From contig JAJJXM010000093.1 of assembly GCA_024516155.1 (NCBI GenBank), positions 1-64,000 of the forward strand: a stretch of DNA of 64,000 nucleotides, in the 5' to 3' direction. Shown one piece after another: positions 1 to 10,306 of the stretch (position 1 is its first letter; each line of letters begins with the position of its first letter). The notes under the pieces were generated by a model. That model did no database searches and was not told the DNA's origin. It was given only the letters and a program-made list of their open reading frames with translations. Made by a program: the position numbers and the translations under genes. Source of the stretch: Pyronema omphalodes (Eukaryota > Ascomycota > Pezizomycetes > Pezizales > Pyronemataceae).

Positions 1-1500
1 CTCTCCCCTTCTCCCTCCTTCTTTCTCAGCCTTCTCGCTGCCCCGCCTCGCCTCTCTCTCCTTCTTGTCGGTGGTGTTGTAATTCCAAGATTGCCATTCC
101 CAAGCACAATCTGGACGTTGATGCCTCCGCTCTTGACGACTTCTGCCCAAGTCTTCTTTGCGGAGGGGGTTGTCTGTCTGGGTTGGTGGGTATTCTTTCC
201 CCTGCCACCAGTCTTCGTTGTAGGGGTCTTGCTGGGTGTCGCTGCCGTAGGTCTCGTCTCCTGCGCTTTCATCTTCTTCTTCTGCGTAGCCTTCGCCTCC
301 ACAGTCTTCCATCCGTTCGTCTCAGCAGGGGCAGTGCTTGGGGCGTCGGGTAGAGGTGTGTCCTGAGCAGATGAACTGTCAGGGTGAGGTTCCGGTGTCG
401 CATCGGTTGACGTGATCGCGAGGAGAGGTAGGGGGGACATAGGCTTGAGGGCATCAAGCTTGTCCTGGGCGGCGGTAGTCGCATGTTTCGAGTGCATCAG
501 GCTTCGCACTGGTGATGCAGCTCTCGCTTTGTGGTTGACCGGTGCTCTGGTCGTTGGTGAGGTGGGTTCGGTGTTCTGGTCGCTTCCCCTTCGCTTTCTC
601 TTGCCAGGAGGGTTGCGGACAGCGTCCAGGACATCCTGAATGTCATGTTGGACAACGGACAGTTGCATAGTCATCTCTTCCATCGCTGAGGAAGAGGCCG
701 TGAGGTTCGGTGAGGGGGGCGCCGAAATGACTTGTTGCTGTTCGTCGATTTTCTTCGTCAGGGCGTCCACAGCAGCCTTGAGAGCTGCTGTTTCTGCCTG
801 TGTAGAGTCGTATGCTGTGCGCAGCGTCGCGTCTTCGAAGAGCAGATCGTTGAATTTCGTCATCATGACGTCGAATCTGCCGTGTATCGCATCGTTGTTG
901 TTGCGCATGGATTCCTCGAGTGTATTGAAGCGTCGCTGTGTGTCCCGGTGGATCTGTTGTATCCCCAGGAAGCTGGCTCCATTGAGTTCGGCGTAGTTGT
1001 CATGGAACAGCTGATCCAGGGTGGCATAGGTGTCATCAGCTGCAACTGCCTCATTAATCGCGGATACACACAAGCGGCGGTAGGTACTGAACCGGCTGTG
1101 TTCAGTTGTCGCTTGTAGCTGGTGTGTTGAAGCCGAGGGAACTGGTGATCCTGCCAAGACCACGCTCTGGAAGGGTTTTCCAGCGAAGTTTCCATCAACT
1201 TCATCAACTATTCCATCTCCTCCATCAAAAATAGGGTTGGGTCCATCATGAGGAGGGTCGGCTAGAACATTGTATGCGTTTTCGGACCGTTTCGATCGTC
1301 GGGCGTTGTTCTGTCGTTGTTTTGGCGACATTTCGTGAGGTGGGGTAAGCCAAAACTCGTGAAAACTCTGATTTTGCGACAAAAGTCAACAAAAACAACG
1401 TAGAATTCCCTGAAAATTCAGAGAATAACGTAACAGAGTGCTGCGAATCCGAATCCGATGAGAAAACCGGGGGTTTCGGTGCTCGTTGTTGAGAATGCGA
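1..1500 (-). mobile_element. N element (gag-like-ORF non-autonomous LINE relative), copy 1, 3' part outside window
   Basis: The minus strand carries the same 5' leader and gag-like ORF as the copies at 44.4-46.3 and 56.0-57.9 kb. The first ATG is near 1331. The reading then resembles the N protein: a basic start (SPKQRQN, RSKRSEN), the coiled-coil-like ETAALKAAVDALTKKID block and the GKRKRRG basic motif. The frame changes more than once, so this copy is degenerate. The 5' end stops just short of the C-rich start motif found in other copies and abuts a short RT-derived piece at about 1500-1535. The 3' end lies beyond base 1. Confidence 0.75.
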
Positions 1501-3097
1501 GCGTTCTTTGTGCAGCGGCTGTTTTTCTACGTGTCGGGGTAGATGTCTGTGGGCATGCCGTGGACGGCGAGTGTATACCATCGTTCGTTGATGTGGGGGT
1601 TGTCGAGGGAGGGGTGTACCGTTCGGGCAGCGCGTTGAATTGTTTCTAAGTGTGCGGTTAGCTCTTCGGTGGTGGTAGCAGGGTTCAGTGTCAAGATGAT
1701 ATTTCCCGCTTGGTTTTTGCGGACCGTAGTGACTCCCATGTGAGAGGGGGCTTTGGCCTCTAGCAGTGCTTTGTTCACTGCGAAGCCCACTTCTACTCTC
1801 GTGTGGACCGGGAGGACACTGGGGTTGGGGCAGGGCAGGATGATTTCCTGGGGGCGGGTTCGGGGCTGTCGTTTGACGACGGGGCGAGTAGTGGCGGGTG
1901 TGGGGTTGGTGGGGGGGTTGGCTTTGAGGAGAGTTTTGGTCTTGGAGGGGTCCGCCCACGGCGCCGAGGGTGCGTTGGAGGGGCGGGTTGTAGTCCGGGG
2001 TGCGTCGAGGGGAATGGCGATGTTGTTGCTGCGCAAGATTCCTTCGAGCATGTGGCATCTCGCCATCCAATGGTGTATGTCGTTGGCGATGGGCGTGGTG
2101 GCAGGTGCGGTGTCGGGGGCGGTTGGGGGGTTGTTTGCGAGGTGGTCGGTTCGGGGCTGGGTGTTGGTTCGGTGTAGTTTGTCGATGCGTTTGGTCACAG
2201 TCTCGAGGCGTTGGTTCATTGGGCGGAGGAGATCCATGATGTTCGTCTTGATCAGTTCGGATAAGGTCGCGAGGTTGACGTCGGAAGCAGTAATCGCGTG
2301 CTGGCTGTCGTTGAGGTTCAGGTCAGAGTCGGATTCGGAGTCGGTGTCGGGGCAGCTGTCAGTGTCCATAGCGGTCGGCATTGTTTCGACGGGGGTCCCA
2401 TCGAGGTTCACGGGGGTGTTTGTTCCCGGTCAGGTGGCATTTTTGCGGAGGAGGTCGAGGCCAAGTTTAGAGTCGGATTTTTCGGTGGGGCGTTCGGTGA
2501 CTTTTCCAGAGACGGTCGTTGATTTCTTAGAGGTCGCGATGGCGGAGGAGCCAGCATGCGGGGCGTTGATTCGGGAAAGCTCGTCGGGGCTAAAAATATT
2601 CTCGGGTACCTGCATACGCGAGGGCGTGGCAGGGATGGGTGCGTTAGCGTCTATTGCTTAACCGGTGGTGAGGTAAGCGATGGCGAAGAGTCACGGGAGG
2701 AGGCTCTTGCTAAGCGAGCACGAAAATTTCTCGAGAGGAAAGGGGTCCGGAGGGGGGGAAATTTGGGGTATCACCACAACCAGTGCTGCTGGTGGGGGGG
2801 GGATTTGGGGGGGGGGGGGGGGATTTCGGTATGCCGAAACCGAAAATAAGGTCGGTTTGATGATTGGAGGGCGGGTGGTGGAGCGGCGTTGATGAAAGTG
2901 CCCGGAATCCGGCCCGGAGGTCCCAGAATCGCGTTTTTCCGCTGAATCTCGACGGTAAACGGTAGCTGGGTTCCGAAAATCGAGATTCGGGATAATTCCG
3001 AGGTAAGAAATCGATTGCCGATTCGAAAATCGGGGAAATTGTTGTTGTTGTCGCAAATGCAGGGGGGGGTCAGCGGTTGCTGTGTGGTGTCGTGGTT
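1500..3097 (-). mobile_element. L-B LINE copy 1, truncated: 5'UTR, ORF1 and a scrap of RT
   Basis: Reading on the minus strand, the copy starts at about 3097 with the C-rich 5' motif shared with the 19.3-kb copy. A 5'UTR of about 430 bp follows, then a damaged ORF1. The body stops within ORF1 near 1527. About 35 bp that match the RT region of L-B (coding for KTAAAQRTL) follow, and then the N element. Most of ORF2 is missing. The 5' end sits inside the RT gene of an L-A copy, so L-B is the inner or younger element here. Confidence 0.7.
1527..2660 (-). pseudogene. L-B ORF1 (gag-like) pseudogene
   Basis: This is homologous to the intact ORF1 at 19702-21393. The start codon is changed: the position equivalent to the ATG at 19702 reads ATA here. 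The N-terminal frame (about 2615-2430) and the main frame (2411-1527) are separated by a frameshift near 2420. The main frame keeps the acidic DTDSESDSDLN stretch, the LSELIKTNIMDLLRPM helix and the INERWYTLAVHG motif seen in LINE ORF1 proteins. It ends at the rearranged junction, before the zinc knuckles. Confidence 0.7.
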
Positions 3098-3104
3098 TGA
3101 TCCA

Positions 3105-5787
3105 ATGAGGCGGAGAACGTATTTGCGGGTGCGGTGGTGTAGGCGGACTGAAACCGGGGGGATAGCTGCTTCGTTGTGTAGGGCTAAGATTGGCGTCGAG
3201 GCGAAAGCGTTCAGGATTCGGCGGAGGGCAGAGTTTTGTTGCGTTTGTAGTAAGTTGGCAAGGCTTTTTTGCCCCGTCCACCAGATCTCAGAACCAAAGT
3301 CGGACCTAGATAGCACACATGCGATGTAAAGTGTTCTCGTCGCAGACGGGGACAGACCTGTTTCGTGGCATACGAGGCTTCGGAGGGCGTTGAGGGACCT
3401 GGCGGCGGCCGTCAGTCTTGTTTTCACATGATAAGAGAAGGAGAGTTTTCTATCAAAAAATATTCCGATCCACCGAACCACGTCCTTCCGTCCTCCTTTC
3501 GTTCCTGGGGTGATGATTGTTCCGTTTGGCAAGCGTACGTTGACTGCGTCGGTGATTGTGTCTGTGCGGGAGCGGTGGAAGTGCAGCAGCTCCGATTTCG
3601 AGTCGTCGAATGCTACGGCATTTGTTCGGGCCCATTTGAAGGCGGTGCGAGCTGCGGCTTCCAGTTCTCGGGCATTCTCTTCTCTGGTTCGCCCGTGTGC
3701 AACGAGAGCTACGTCGTCCATGTAGCTTGGGGTCCATAGCGTGGGGTGTGTCGTTTGTAGTTTGTCGAACAGAGGGCGCAGGTAGATGAGGAAGAGAATG
3801 GGGGACGCCGGGGAACCTTGGGGGATGCCCGTCCTAATAGGTCGCTGTACGTCTGTTCGTGCGTCGAATGATAGGGCTGTCGTCCTGTCGTTTAGGAAAG
3901 TCGAACACCAGGAGACAACTGCGGTTGGGCAGCCCAGTGTACGCATTGTCGTGAGGAGGCGCACGGAGGAGACATTGTCGAAGGCTCCTCGTACATCTAA
4001 AAATAGCGCAGAGGTCACCATGCGACGCCCTGCATTCGCTTCGACCTCGTGCGTTAGGGCCATTGCAGCGTCGATAGCCGAGCGTTTAGGGCGCCCGCCT
4101 ATCTGGTCTGCATGCAGTATATCGTGTGACTCCGCCATGAGGCTGAGCCGGGTCGCCATAAGTTTTTCTAGAATTTTTCCCATGCAGTTCAGCAACGCGA
4201 TGGGACGATAGGCCTTAACTGCGCTGTAGTCAGGTTTGTTCGGTTTCGGGATAACCACCGTCGTTGCTTCACGCCAGCACCTTGGGTGGTATCCTTTGTC
4301 ACCTAGCCTTGCGTACCGCGCATCGAACACCTTGGGGATTGCGTCATAGGCTTTCCTTAGGCATGCGAACGTTATCATGTCGGGACCGGGGGCTTTCTGG
4401 GGGGAGGAGGAGTAGATTGCGTGACGTATTTCTTCGGGGGTGAATGTGTTCCAGGGGATAATGGGGTGTGTGGGGGGGGTTTGAGTCTGAGGGGCAGCGG
4501 GGGGGGGGGGGGTGGGAAGAGAGCCTGAAAGGCTTTTACTTTGCCTTCGAAATCAACATGTACCTTGTCTATCCCACCTACCTGGGTCTTTATTGGCGGG
4601 GTCAGCTAGGCGCGCCGGGGGTTTGTATATCTGAAGGCGGCCCAGAAATCGGGGCCTTCTGCGGCGGCCAGGTATTCTTTCCACAAGGAGTCCTTTGCGT
4701 GTCGTACTCTGCGGTAGTGGGTGTTTCGGAAGCGCTTGTACTCCGCATGATGGGCTGGGAGGCGAGTAGATTTCCACCTCTTTCTTGCGCTCTGCATGTT
4801 CCGTCGAGTCGTGTTTAGTTCCTCTGTCCACCACCTCTTCGAGCGGGGAGTCGGTGTGAGGGTGGGTGTCGCCTTTTGGGCAGCTGCTTGAATGGAGTCA
4901 CGAATGAGGGCGGCCCATTCGTCCAGGTTACTTGCGGACGGGTTTGCGCGGAGGTGTGTCCAGTACGGGTGACTGGCCTCGGCGAGGGTTTGTAGCTCCC
5001 TGGTAAAAGTCTCCCAATCCGTTTTTTGCCAGTTAAGTCGTGGGGCGGTAGGGGTGGCGGTGTCATGGTCTGGGTGGAGAGACGTTAGTTGAAACCGGAT
5101 GACCTCGTGGTCTGAACCTGTGGCTAGGTCGTCGTCGACTGCCCAGTTGGTGAGTTCCCTTGTCATCGCGGGGGATGTCAGGGTCAGGTCCAGAACCGAC
5201 GAGCCAGAGCAGTCTTTGTACTGGTGGGTCGGGACGTCGGGGACGTTCGCCAGATTCCAGTGGTGGGTTTCGATTAGTTCCACAATCTCTTCAGCTCGGG
5301 CTCTCCTGCGAGTGTTGGAATCCCACAACGGGTGGTGTGCGTTGAGGCCTCCCGTGATGACACATCGGCGAGGGAGGACGAGGGGGGTGAGGGCTCGGGG
5401 TAGGGTGTATAGTTTGGAGAGTGGGTCACGTTCATTATATATGTTAAGTAAAACGAAGGGGGGTATTAGGGGTGTGCGGACCTCGAGGACTTGTAGGTCT
5501 GGGTCTGCGGTGACATCTGGTCGAGGGGTGACGCTGATGTGGGGGTTCAAACGGGAGACGTAAGCGGCGGTCCGGTTGACTTTGTGGTAGCCGCGGGGGG
5601 GGAGCAAAAGAATGAAATTGGGGTGGGTTATAGCAAATCTGGGGTCCTTGACGTTTACCTCTTGGACAACAATGACGTCGGGGGTAGCGTATGCTGTATT
5701 GAGCAGCGTCATGAGGGCGGTGGTGCTGCGATTCTTGTTGTGGGACACGATGCGGAGGGTCGCCGCTGATGGATGTTGTCTATTCAT
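3105..5787 (-). pseudogene. L-A ORF2 pseudogene: endonuclease plus reverse transcriptase, truncated
   Basis: ORF2 makes the endonuclease and RT that nick the target and copy the RNA into it. The N-terminal APE-type domain (5787 to about 5050) has the VVQEVNVKDP glutamate motif and SDHEVIRF, but the GDLN metal-binding motif reads GGLN, so endonuclease activity is doubtful. The frame is lost in a G-run at about 4500-4515. RT continues in 4378-3105 with VVIPKPNKPDYS, FLDVRGAFDN (motif A), GIPQGSPASP (motif B) and YMDDVALV (motif C). It is cut after RKYVLRL by the L-B 5' end, which by chance keeps the frame open to 2771. Confidence 0.8.
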
Positions 5788-7700
5788 CGGCGGTCATGGT
5801 GGTATCGGCAATGGGGTCGGTTTCGGCGGGGATGTTGTCGTAGGTAGTGTCTGGGCGGGTTTTGAGCCATGCATCTCTCACTATTCCTATTTTCACTGGG
5901 CATTTAGTGCTGTATGCTGCGTGTTGGGTGTCAGCATGTCCTGCGGCTACGCAGTTCGAGCATCTGTAAACGGTGTGGATGCACTTCCTGCCCTTCTGTT
6001 TGGGGCATTCTCCACAGAAGTGGTATTCCGTTGGGTGTACGGCGGTGCATATGGCGCAGGTAGGTCCGTTGTCGGCGGCGCACGTTGCGTGGTGGTGGCC
6101 AAACTTCTGGCACCTACGGCACTGGTCGATGGGCCTGGCGGAGAAGAACTCGGTGACCTTCCGTGGTTCGAATAGGACGACGATCTTTGTGCGTTTCAAT
6201 GTGTTGTAGTCGTTGACAGAGTTGAGGGCGATCATGACGCTCGACGCCGACTTACCGGCCCGTTTGTCGGGCTGAGATATGTATCGCGGTGCTTGGGTTA
6301 ATCTGACGGAGTGGTTACGTTCGATTTCGGCTTGCAGGCTTTGCATGCCTGCCTCAGAGTCTGGGTAGTACTCGGTTGGTACGCCGTGCACTGCCAGTTT
6401 GTACCACTTCTTGTTTATGCGGGGGGGCAGCAACTCAGGGTGTATTTTGCGGGCGGCTTCGAGTATGAGGGGCAGGTGGGGGGCAATATCGGCGGGTGTA
6501 GTTTGGGGGGGGGGGGGGGTCAAAATAAGATTTCCTTTCACGTTCTTCTTCACCATCGAGATGGAGACCTTCTCGGACACATTTGCTGCGCGCAAGGCGT
6601 CGTTGACGGCGACTCCGATTGCTATTTTGGAGCTCTCTGGGAAGGAACGGGGGTCCGGGCATGGGATAATAATGTCGGTGGGGGGGGGGGGATTCTTTCT
6701 TTTGGGCTTTGGCGGGTTTGGTGGTTTGTTTAGGAGGTGTGGGGGTAGCAGCGGGGAATAACTTCTTCGTTGCGGGTACTTCTTCTTGCCATGGGGTAGA
6801 GGGGTTCTGATCGGGGCGTGGGGCATGGACGGGGAGGGGGATCTTGTGTTTCTTGAGCTCGTTCTCGGCTTCAAGTCAGCGCTTCTTCCAGTAGGCAAGT
6901 TCCTAAGGGGAGGGGGCGGCGGGGGTGGGGGCGTGAATAGAGGGGAGATCGTTGGATTCGGGGGGGGGTGGGGCGAGGGTAGTGGAGTTCTCGGGGGTGG
7001 AGGAGGATTCGACGGGGGAAAGGAGGGCTGAGATGTCTTCGTTGGGGAGTATGACGGGGGCAATGCGGGACAGGAGGTCGTGGACGGCACGGATTGTAGA
7101 CTGGTATTTGTGGATAGATCGGAACGCCTGAGTGACTCTGTCGTTCGTGGCTTTGTCGGCGTGTCGAAACATGTCCGTGGCGGTGTTGAGATTGTCGTGG
7201 AGTTGGTCGATGGATGTTGCGAGGCTGTCGGTGGCGGGGTTGGTAGACAGGGGGTTGTCGGTGTCACGGCGGAGGCGTTGGACTCCAGCGGGGACTGGGG
7301 TGGAGTCGGCAGCGATGTGGGTGAAGGAGTGGGCGGTGGAGGCAGCTGGGCGTTTCTTCGATTTGTCGGTGTGGCGTTGAACGGTGTATTTGGGGTCGGG
7401 GTTGGTCAATACGTCGGGGGTGTCATTGTTATCAGGGAGGGTTTTCTTATTGTGGGGGGTTTTGGGGGGAGCGTTGTTGGTGTTGCGCGCGACGGGGGTG
7501 GGGGAGCTTTCGCGGGAAGACGCGTCTTCGTCGCTAGAGTCATCGCTGACGTCAGAGCACGTGTCTACGTGCATTTCCGTGTCGGACGCGTCGGACCCTT
7601 GCGGCTCCGCGTTAGCGCGTTTTTCTTTCGCGAGCGCTCGAGGGGGTGCTTTGTCGGGGGGGAGGGGCTGTTTCTCAACAGCGGAGGATCGGGTGGGCAT
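5780..7700 (-). pseudogene. L-A ORF1 (gag-like, zinc-knuckle RNA-binding protein), frameshifted
   Basis: ORF1 of this kind coats the element RNA. The N-terminal frame (7700-6903) starts MPTRSSAVEKQPLPPDK and is acidic and Ser/Pro-rich. A second frame (to 5780) carries IIIPCPDPRSFPESSK, INKKWYKLAVHGVPTEYYPD, and a CCHC knuckle (CRRCQKFGHHHATC) followed by two more Cys/His clusters (CAICTAVHPTEYH and CSNCVAAGHADTQH). The frames change at C/G homopolymers near 6900 and 6680. The last 8 nt overlap ORF2 (ATGAATAG). Confidence 0.75.
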
Positions 7701-7981
7701 CGGAAGCTCGGAATGAGTTGTTTCTGCGGTAGCGACAAGGAATCCGCGATTGAGATGATGGTTTTTGATGTGGGTGGAGGGTGGTGTTGATGGAACCGGT
7801 TCGCGGGGCTTTTCTCAGGGGCCCGAAAACTCTTTTTCGATGAAAACTCAACGAAAAAGAGAGGGCCTGATCTGGAAAGGCTGCGAATAGGTAATTCGGG
7901 GCTGCCGAACAATAATCCGCGATAAAATCCTGCGATTTCGGCGTGGTTGTTGAAAAGGCAGGGGGGGTCGCTCTTTGCTGG

Positions 7982-8286
7982 GTGCGATTCACCCCCGTCC
8001 ACATCGCCGTGTCCAGAAGACATACCTTGGGACACATTCGCTCCGGAGGAAAAAAAAAGGGCCATATTTACCTGCTCCCCGTCCAAAGCCCCTGGACCGG
8101 ATGGTATTACGTTTGGATGTCTTCGCCAGGTGTACCTGACTATCCCAGACCACCTCACCGCACTCTACGCTACCCTAGCAACCGTTGGTTACCACCCACG
8201 GTGCTGGCGTCAGGCCACAACGGTAGTGATACCCAAACCCAACAAGCCAGATTACTCCTCACTGAAAGCATATCGCCCCATTGCCC
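7982..8286 (+). pseudogene. L-C LINE RT fragment (left part of the host of the nest)
   Basis: The plus strand encodes the start of an RT domain: IPWDTFAPEEKKRAIF, SKAPGPDGITFGCLRQ, and VVIPKPNKPDYSSLKAYRPIA. It resembles but differs from L-A and L-B. The reading breaks off at AYRPIA, where a minus-strand (AAAT)n tail begins. It resumes at 18737-18747 with the same 11 bases (CCCCATTGCCC) followed by LLNCLGK. The two halves are therefore one gene split by a 10.4-kb insertion. Confidence 0.8.
8276..8286. repeat. Target-site duplication (left), 11 bp, of the N insertion in L-C
   Basis: CCCCATTGCCC occurs here and at 18737-18747, flanking the inserted block. Joining the two sides at one copy restores the AYRPIALLNC reading of the RT, which strongly supports a genuine target duplication. 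Confidence 0.8.
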
Positions 8287-8632
8287 GATTTCTTTATTTA
8301 TTTATTTATTTATTCATACACGCATCCAACCGTAAGGTTATGGCGGAATCTAGAAATTAAATACAATGTTACGAACCCGGGGGTGATGCCAGGTCCCCAC
8401 TGGGTAAGCCCCAGAGCTGTCAATGTGGGTGGGAGTGTAGTCTCCCAAGTCTCGCCGTGCAGTTTCTCATCTAGCGTCGTCAGATCCAAGGAGCCCTGTG
8501 CGCTCCGAGGCCACCTCGCCGGGTCGATCCCCCTTTTCCTCCACCCTTCCCCTCCCATTTTCAACCATTTCTCCGCCTTTATTTCCTCCACAAAGCAAAA
8601 ACAAAACCAAAGCAAAGTTAAACAGCCGCTGG
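8287..8632 (-). mobile_element. L-A/N-type LINE 3' end with (AAAT)n tail
   Basis: On the minus strand this is the last ~345 bp of the L-A-type 3'UTR: the GGAAATAAAG core, the CATAACC..GGTTGG hairpin (8321-8345) and the tail at 8287-8312. The 5' boundary is at a GGGC microhomology with the end of an L-C ORF2 (about 8633). It is duplicated by a second copy of the same 3' end at 9256-9600. Confidence 0.7.
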
Positions 8633-8772
8633 GCCCACCTGGTTAAACAGGACTCGCAGAAGGGAGCAGACCCCCCTCTACCGCTGACTTTGCTGACCAC
8701 AGTGATTCCAAAACTCCCGCACGCACTGACCTCGCTTTGCATCTAGATAGACTTTATGTATGTGCGTTTGGT

Positions 8773-8803
<31 letters not shown>

Positions 8804-9255
8804 GAGAAGAGGAGATGAAGGGGAAGACAGCGACGAGGCATGGAGGATGAGAGGAAGGGAAACGGACGGAAGGTGAAGTGGACGGGCAAGGGGATGGTAG
8901 GGTTTTCTGCTTTTACATGTGGTTTCTTGGTTTGATTTCGTTTGGCTTTCTCTTGTGGTCTTGGGGTATCCGGGGTTGGAAGGGAGGAGGAACGGAGAGG
9001 GAAGGCACGGCGAAGAAGGCAGGCGTGGCGACCAGGAGCGTCAGGGGACGATTTCTTCTCTTTCTTTTGTTCTTTCTTCTATTTCTTTTGTTTTCGGTGG
9101 GTCAGTAGATTTCCTTTGTTTAAAGTGGGAGGTAACGGAGTGAAAGAGATACCAAAGGGGAGAGAGGCGCGCGGGGAAGGGGCAGAGAAGGCCGGCGGAC
9201 GTTAACTTTTTCTTTTGTAAGCGGGGGAAATAAAGGTGGAAGAAAGGGATAATTC
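8633..9255 (+). mobile_element. L-C 3' end: last ORF2 codons and purine-rich 3'UTR
   Basis: The plus strand resembles the L-C 3' region at 41700-42300: a WAH-type ORF2 end, GCAGAAGG, ACCGCTGAC, an internal A-run (8773-8796), then GA-rich sequence with AAATAAAGG. It is interrupted at 9255 by a minus-strand (AAAT)n tail. No gene lies within it. Confidence 0.6.
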
Positions 9256-10018
9256 ATTTATTTATTTATTCATACACGAATCCAACCGTAAGGTTATGGC
9301 GGAATCAACAAATTAATTACAATGTTAAGAACCTGGGGGTGATGCCAGGTCCCCACTGGGTAAGCCCCAGAGCTCTCAATGTGGGTGGGAGTGTAGTCTC
9401 CCAAGTCTGGCCGTGCAGTTTTTCATCTAGTGTCGTCAGATCCAAGGAGCCCTGTGCGCTCGGAGGCCACCTCGCCGCGTCGATCCCCCATTTCCTCCAC
9501 CCTTCCCCTCCCATTTTCAACCATTTTTCCGCCTTTATTTCATCCACAAAGCAAAAACAAAACCAAAGCAAAGTTAAACAGCCGCCGGGCCACCTACGCC
9601 CCCACTCTCCTTCCCTCTCTCAACTCCTCCGCTGGTGTCTCCTGACTCTTTGCCCTTTGAGACACCCGGGCCAGCCCCGCCCCTCTTCTCCTCCCCTCTC
9701 TCCCCTTCTCCTTCCTTCTTCATCAGCCTTCTCGCTGCCCCGCCTCGCCTCTCTCCCCTTCTTGTCGGTGGTGTCGTGAGTCCAAGATTGCCATTCCCAA
9801 GCACAATCTGGACGTTGATGCCTCCGCTCTTGACGACCTCTGCTCAAGTCTTCTTTGCGAAGGGGGTTGTCTGATTCGGTTGGTGGGTATTCTTTCCCCT
9901 TCCACCATTCTTCGTTGTAGGGGTCTGTTTGGGTATCGCTGCCCTAGATGTCGTCTCCTTCGCTTTCATCTTCTTCTTCTGTGTAGCCTTCGCCTCCACA
10001 GTCTTCCATCCGTTGGTC
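9256..10018 (-). mobile_element. N element copy 2, 3' half, with an L-A-type tail
   Basis: The minus strand holds the C-terminal third of the N ORF (KTWAEVV-type motif, then Arg/Gly/Glu-rich sequence to stop at 9574) and a 3'UTR ending in the L-A-type hairpin and (AAAT)n tail at 9256. The ORF is interrupted after GW K by an L-A insertion and continues at 17507. This is one of the copies carrying an L-A-like rather than an L-C-like 3' end. Confidence 0.8.
10006..10018. repeat. Target-site duplication (left), 13 bp, of L-A copy 2
   Basis: CCATCCGTTGGTC is repeated at 17507-17519, directly after the (AAAT)n tail. Removing one copy and everything between rejoins the N ORF (ETNGW then KTVEAKA). 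Confidence 0.9.
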
Positions 10019-10306
10019 ATACCACCCAGCAAAGAGCGACCCCCCCTGCCTTTTCAACAACCACGCCGAAATCGCAAGATTTTAACGCGGATTATTGTTC
10101 GGCAGCCCCGAATTACCTATTCACAGCCTTTCCAGACCAGGCTCTCTCTTTTTCGTTGAGTTTTCATCGAAAAAGAGTTTTCGGGACCCTGAGAAAAGCC
10201 CCGCGAACCGGTTCAATCGACACCACCCGCCACCCACATCAAACACCATCATTTTAATCGCGGATTCCTTGTCGCTACCGCAGAAACAACTTATTCCGAG
10301 CTTCCG

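Larger units (their letters stand above)
3098..7981 (-). mobile_element. L-A LINE copy 1, 3' part lost at an L-B junction
   Basis: The minus-strand element starts at about 7981 with the L-A 5' end (GCAAAGAGCGACC followed by a C run), then a 280-bp 5'UTR, ORF1 (7700-5780) and ORF2 (from 5787). It is cut inside the RT gene near 3105, where the L-B copy begins. RNase H and the 3'UTR are absent. The 5' end abuts an L-C RT fragment on the opposite strand. Confidence 0.8.

Noticed and set aside
1753..2661. Long plus-strand ORF opposite L-B ORF1
   Set aside because: It is a mirror frame of a GC-rich coding region with no recognisable domain. The same holds for opposite-strand ORFs at 7080-7790, 10121-10951, 23580-24389 and 31964-32674.
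2771..4378. 535-aa ORF as a novel fusion protein
   Set aside because: It is L-A RT running by chance into the L-B 5'UTR after insertion.
8878..9205. Short ORFs in the 8.9-9.2 kb region
   Set aside because: They are low-complexity frames in an L-C 3'UTR.
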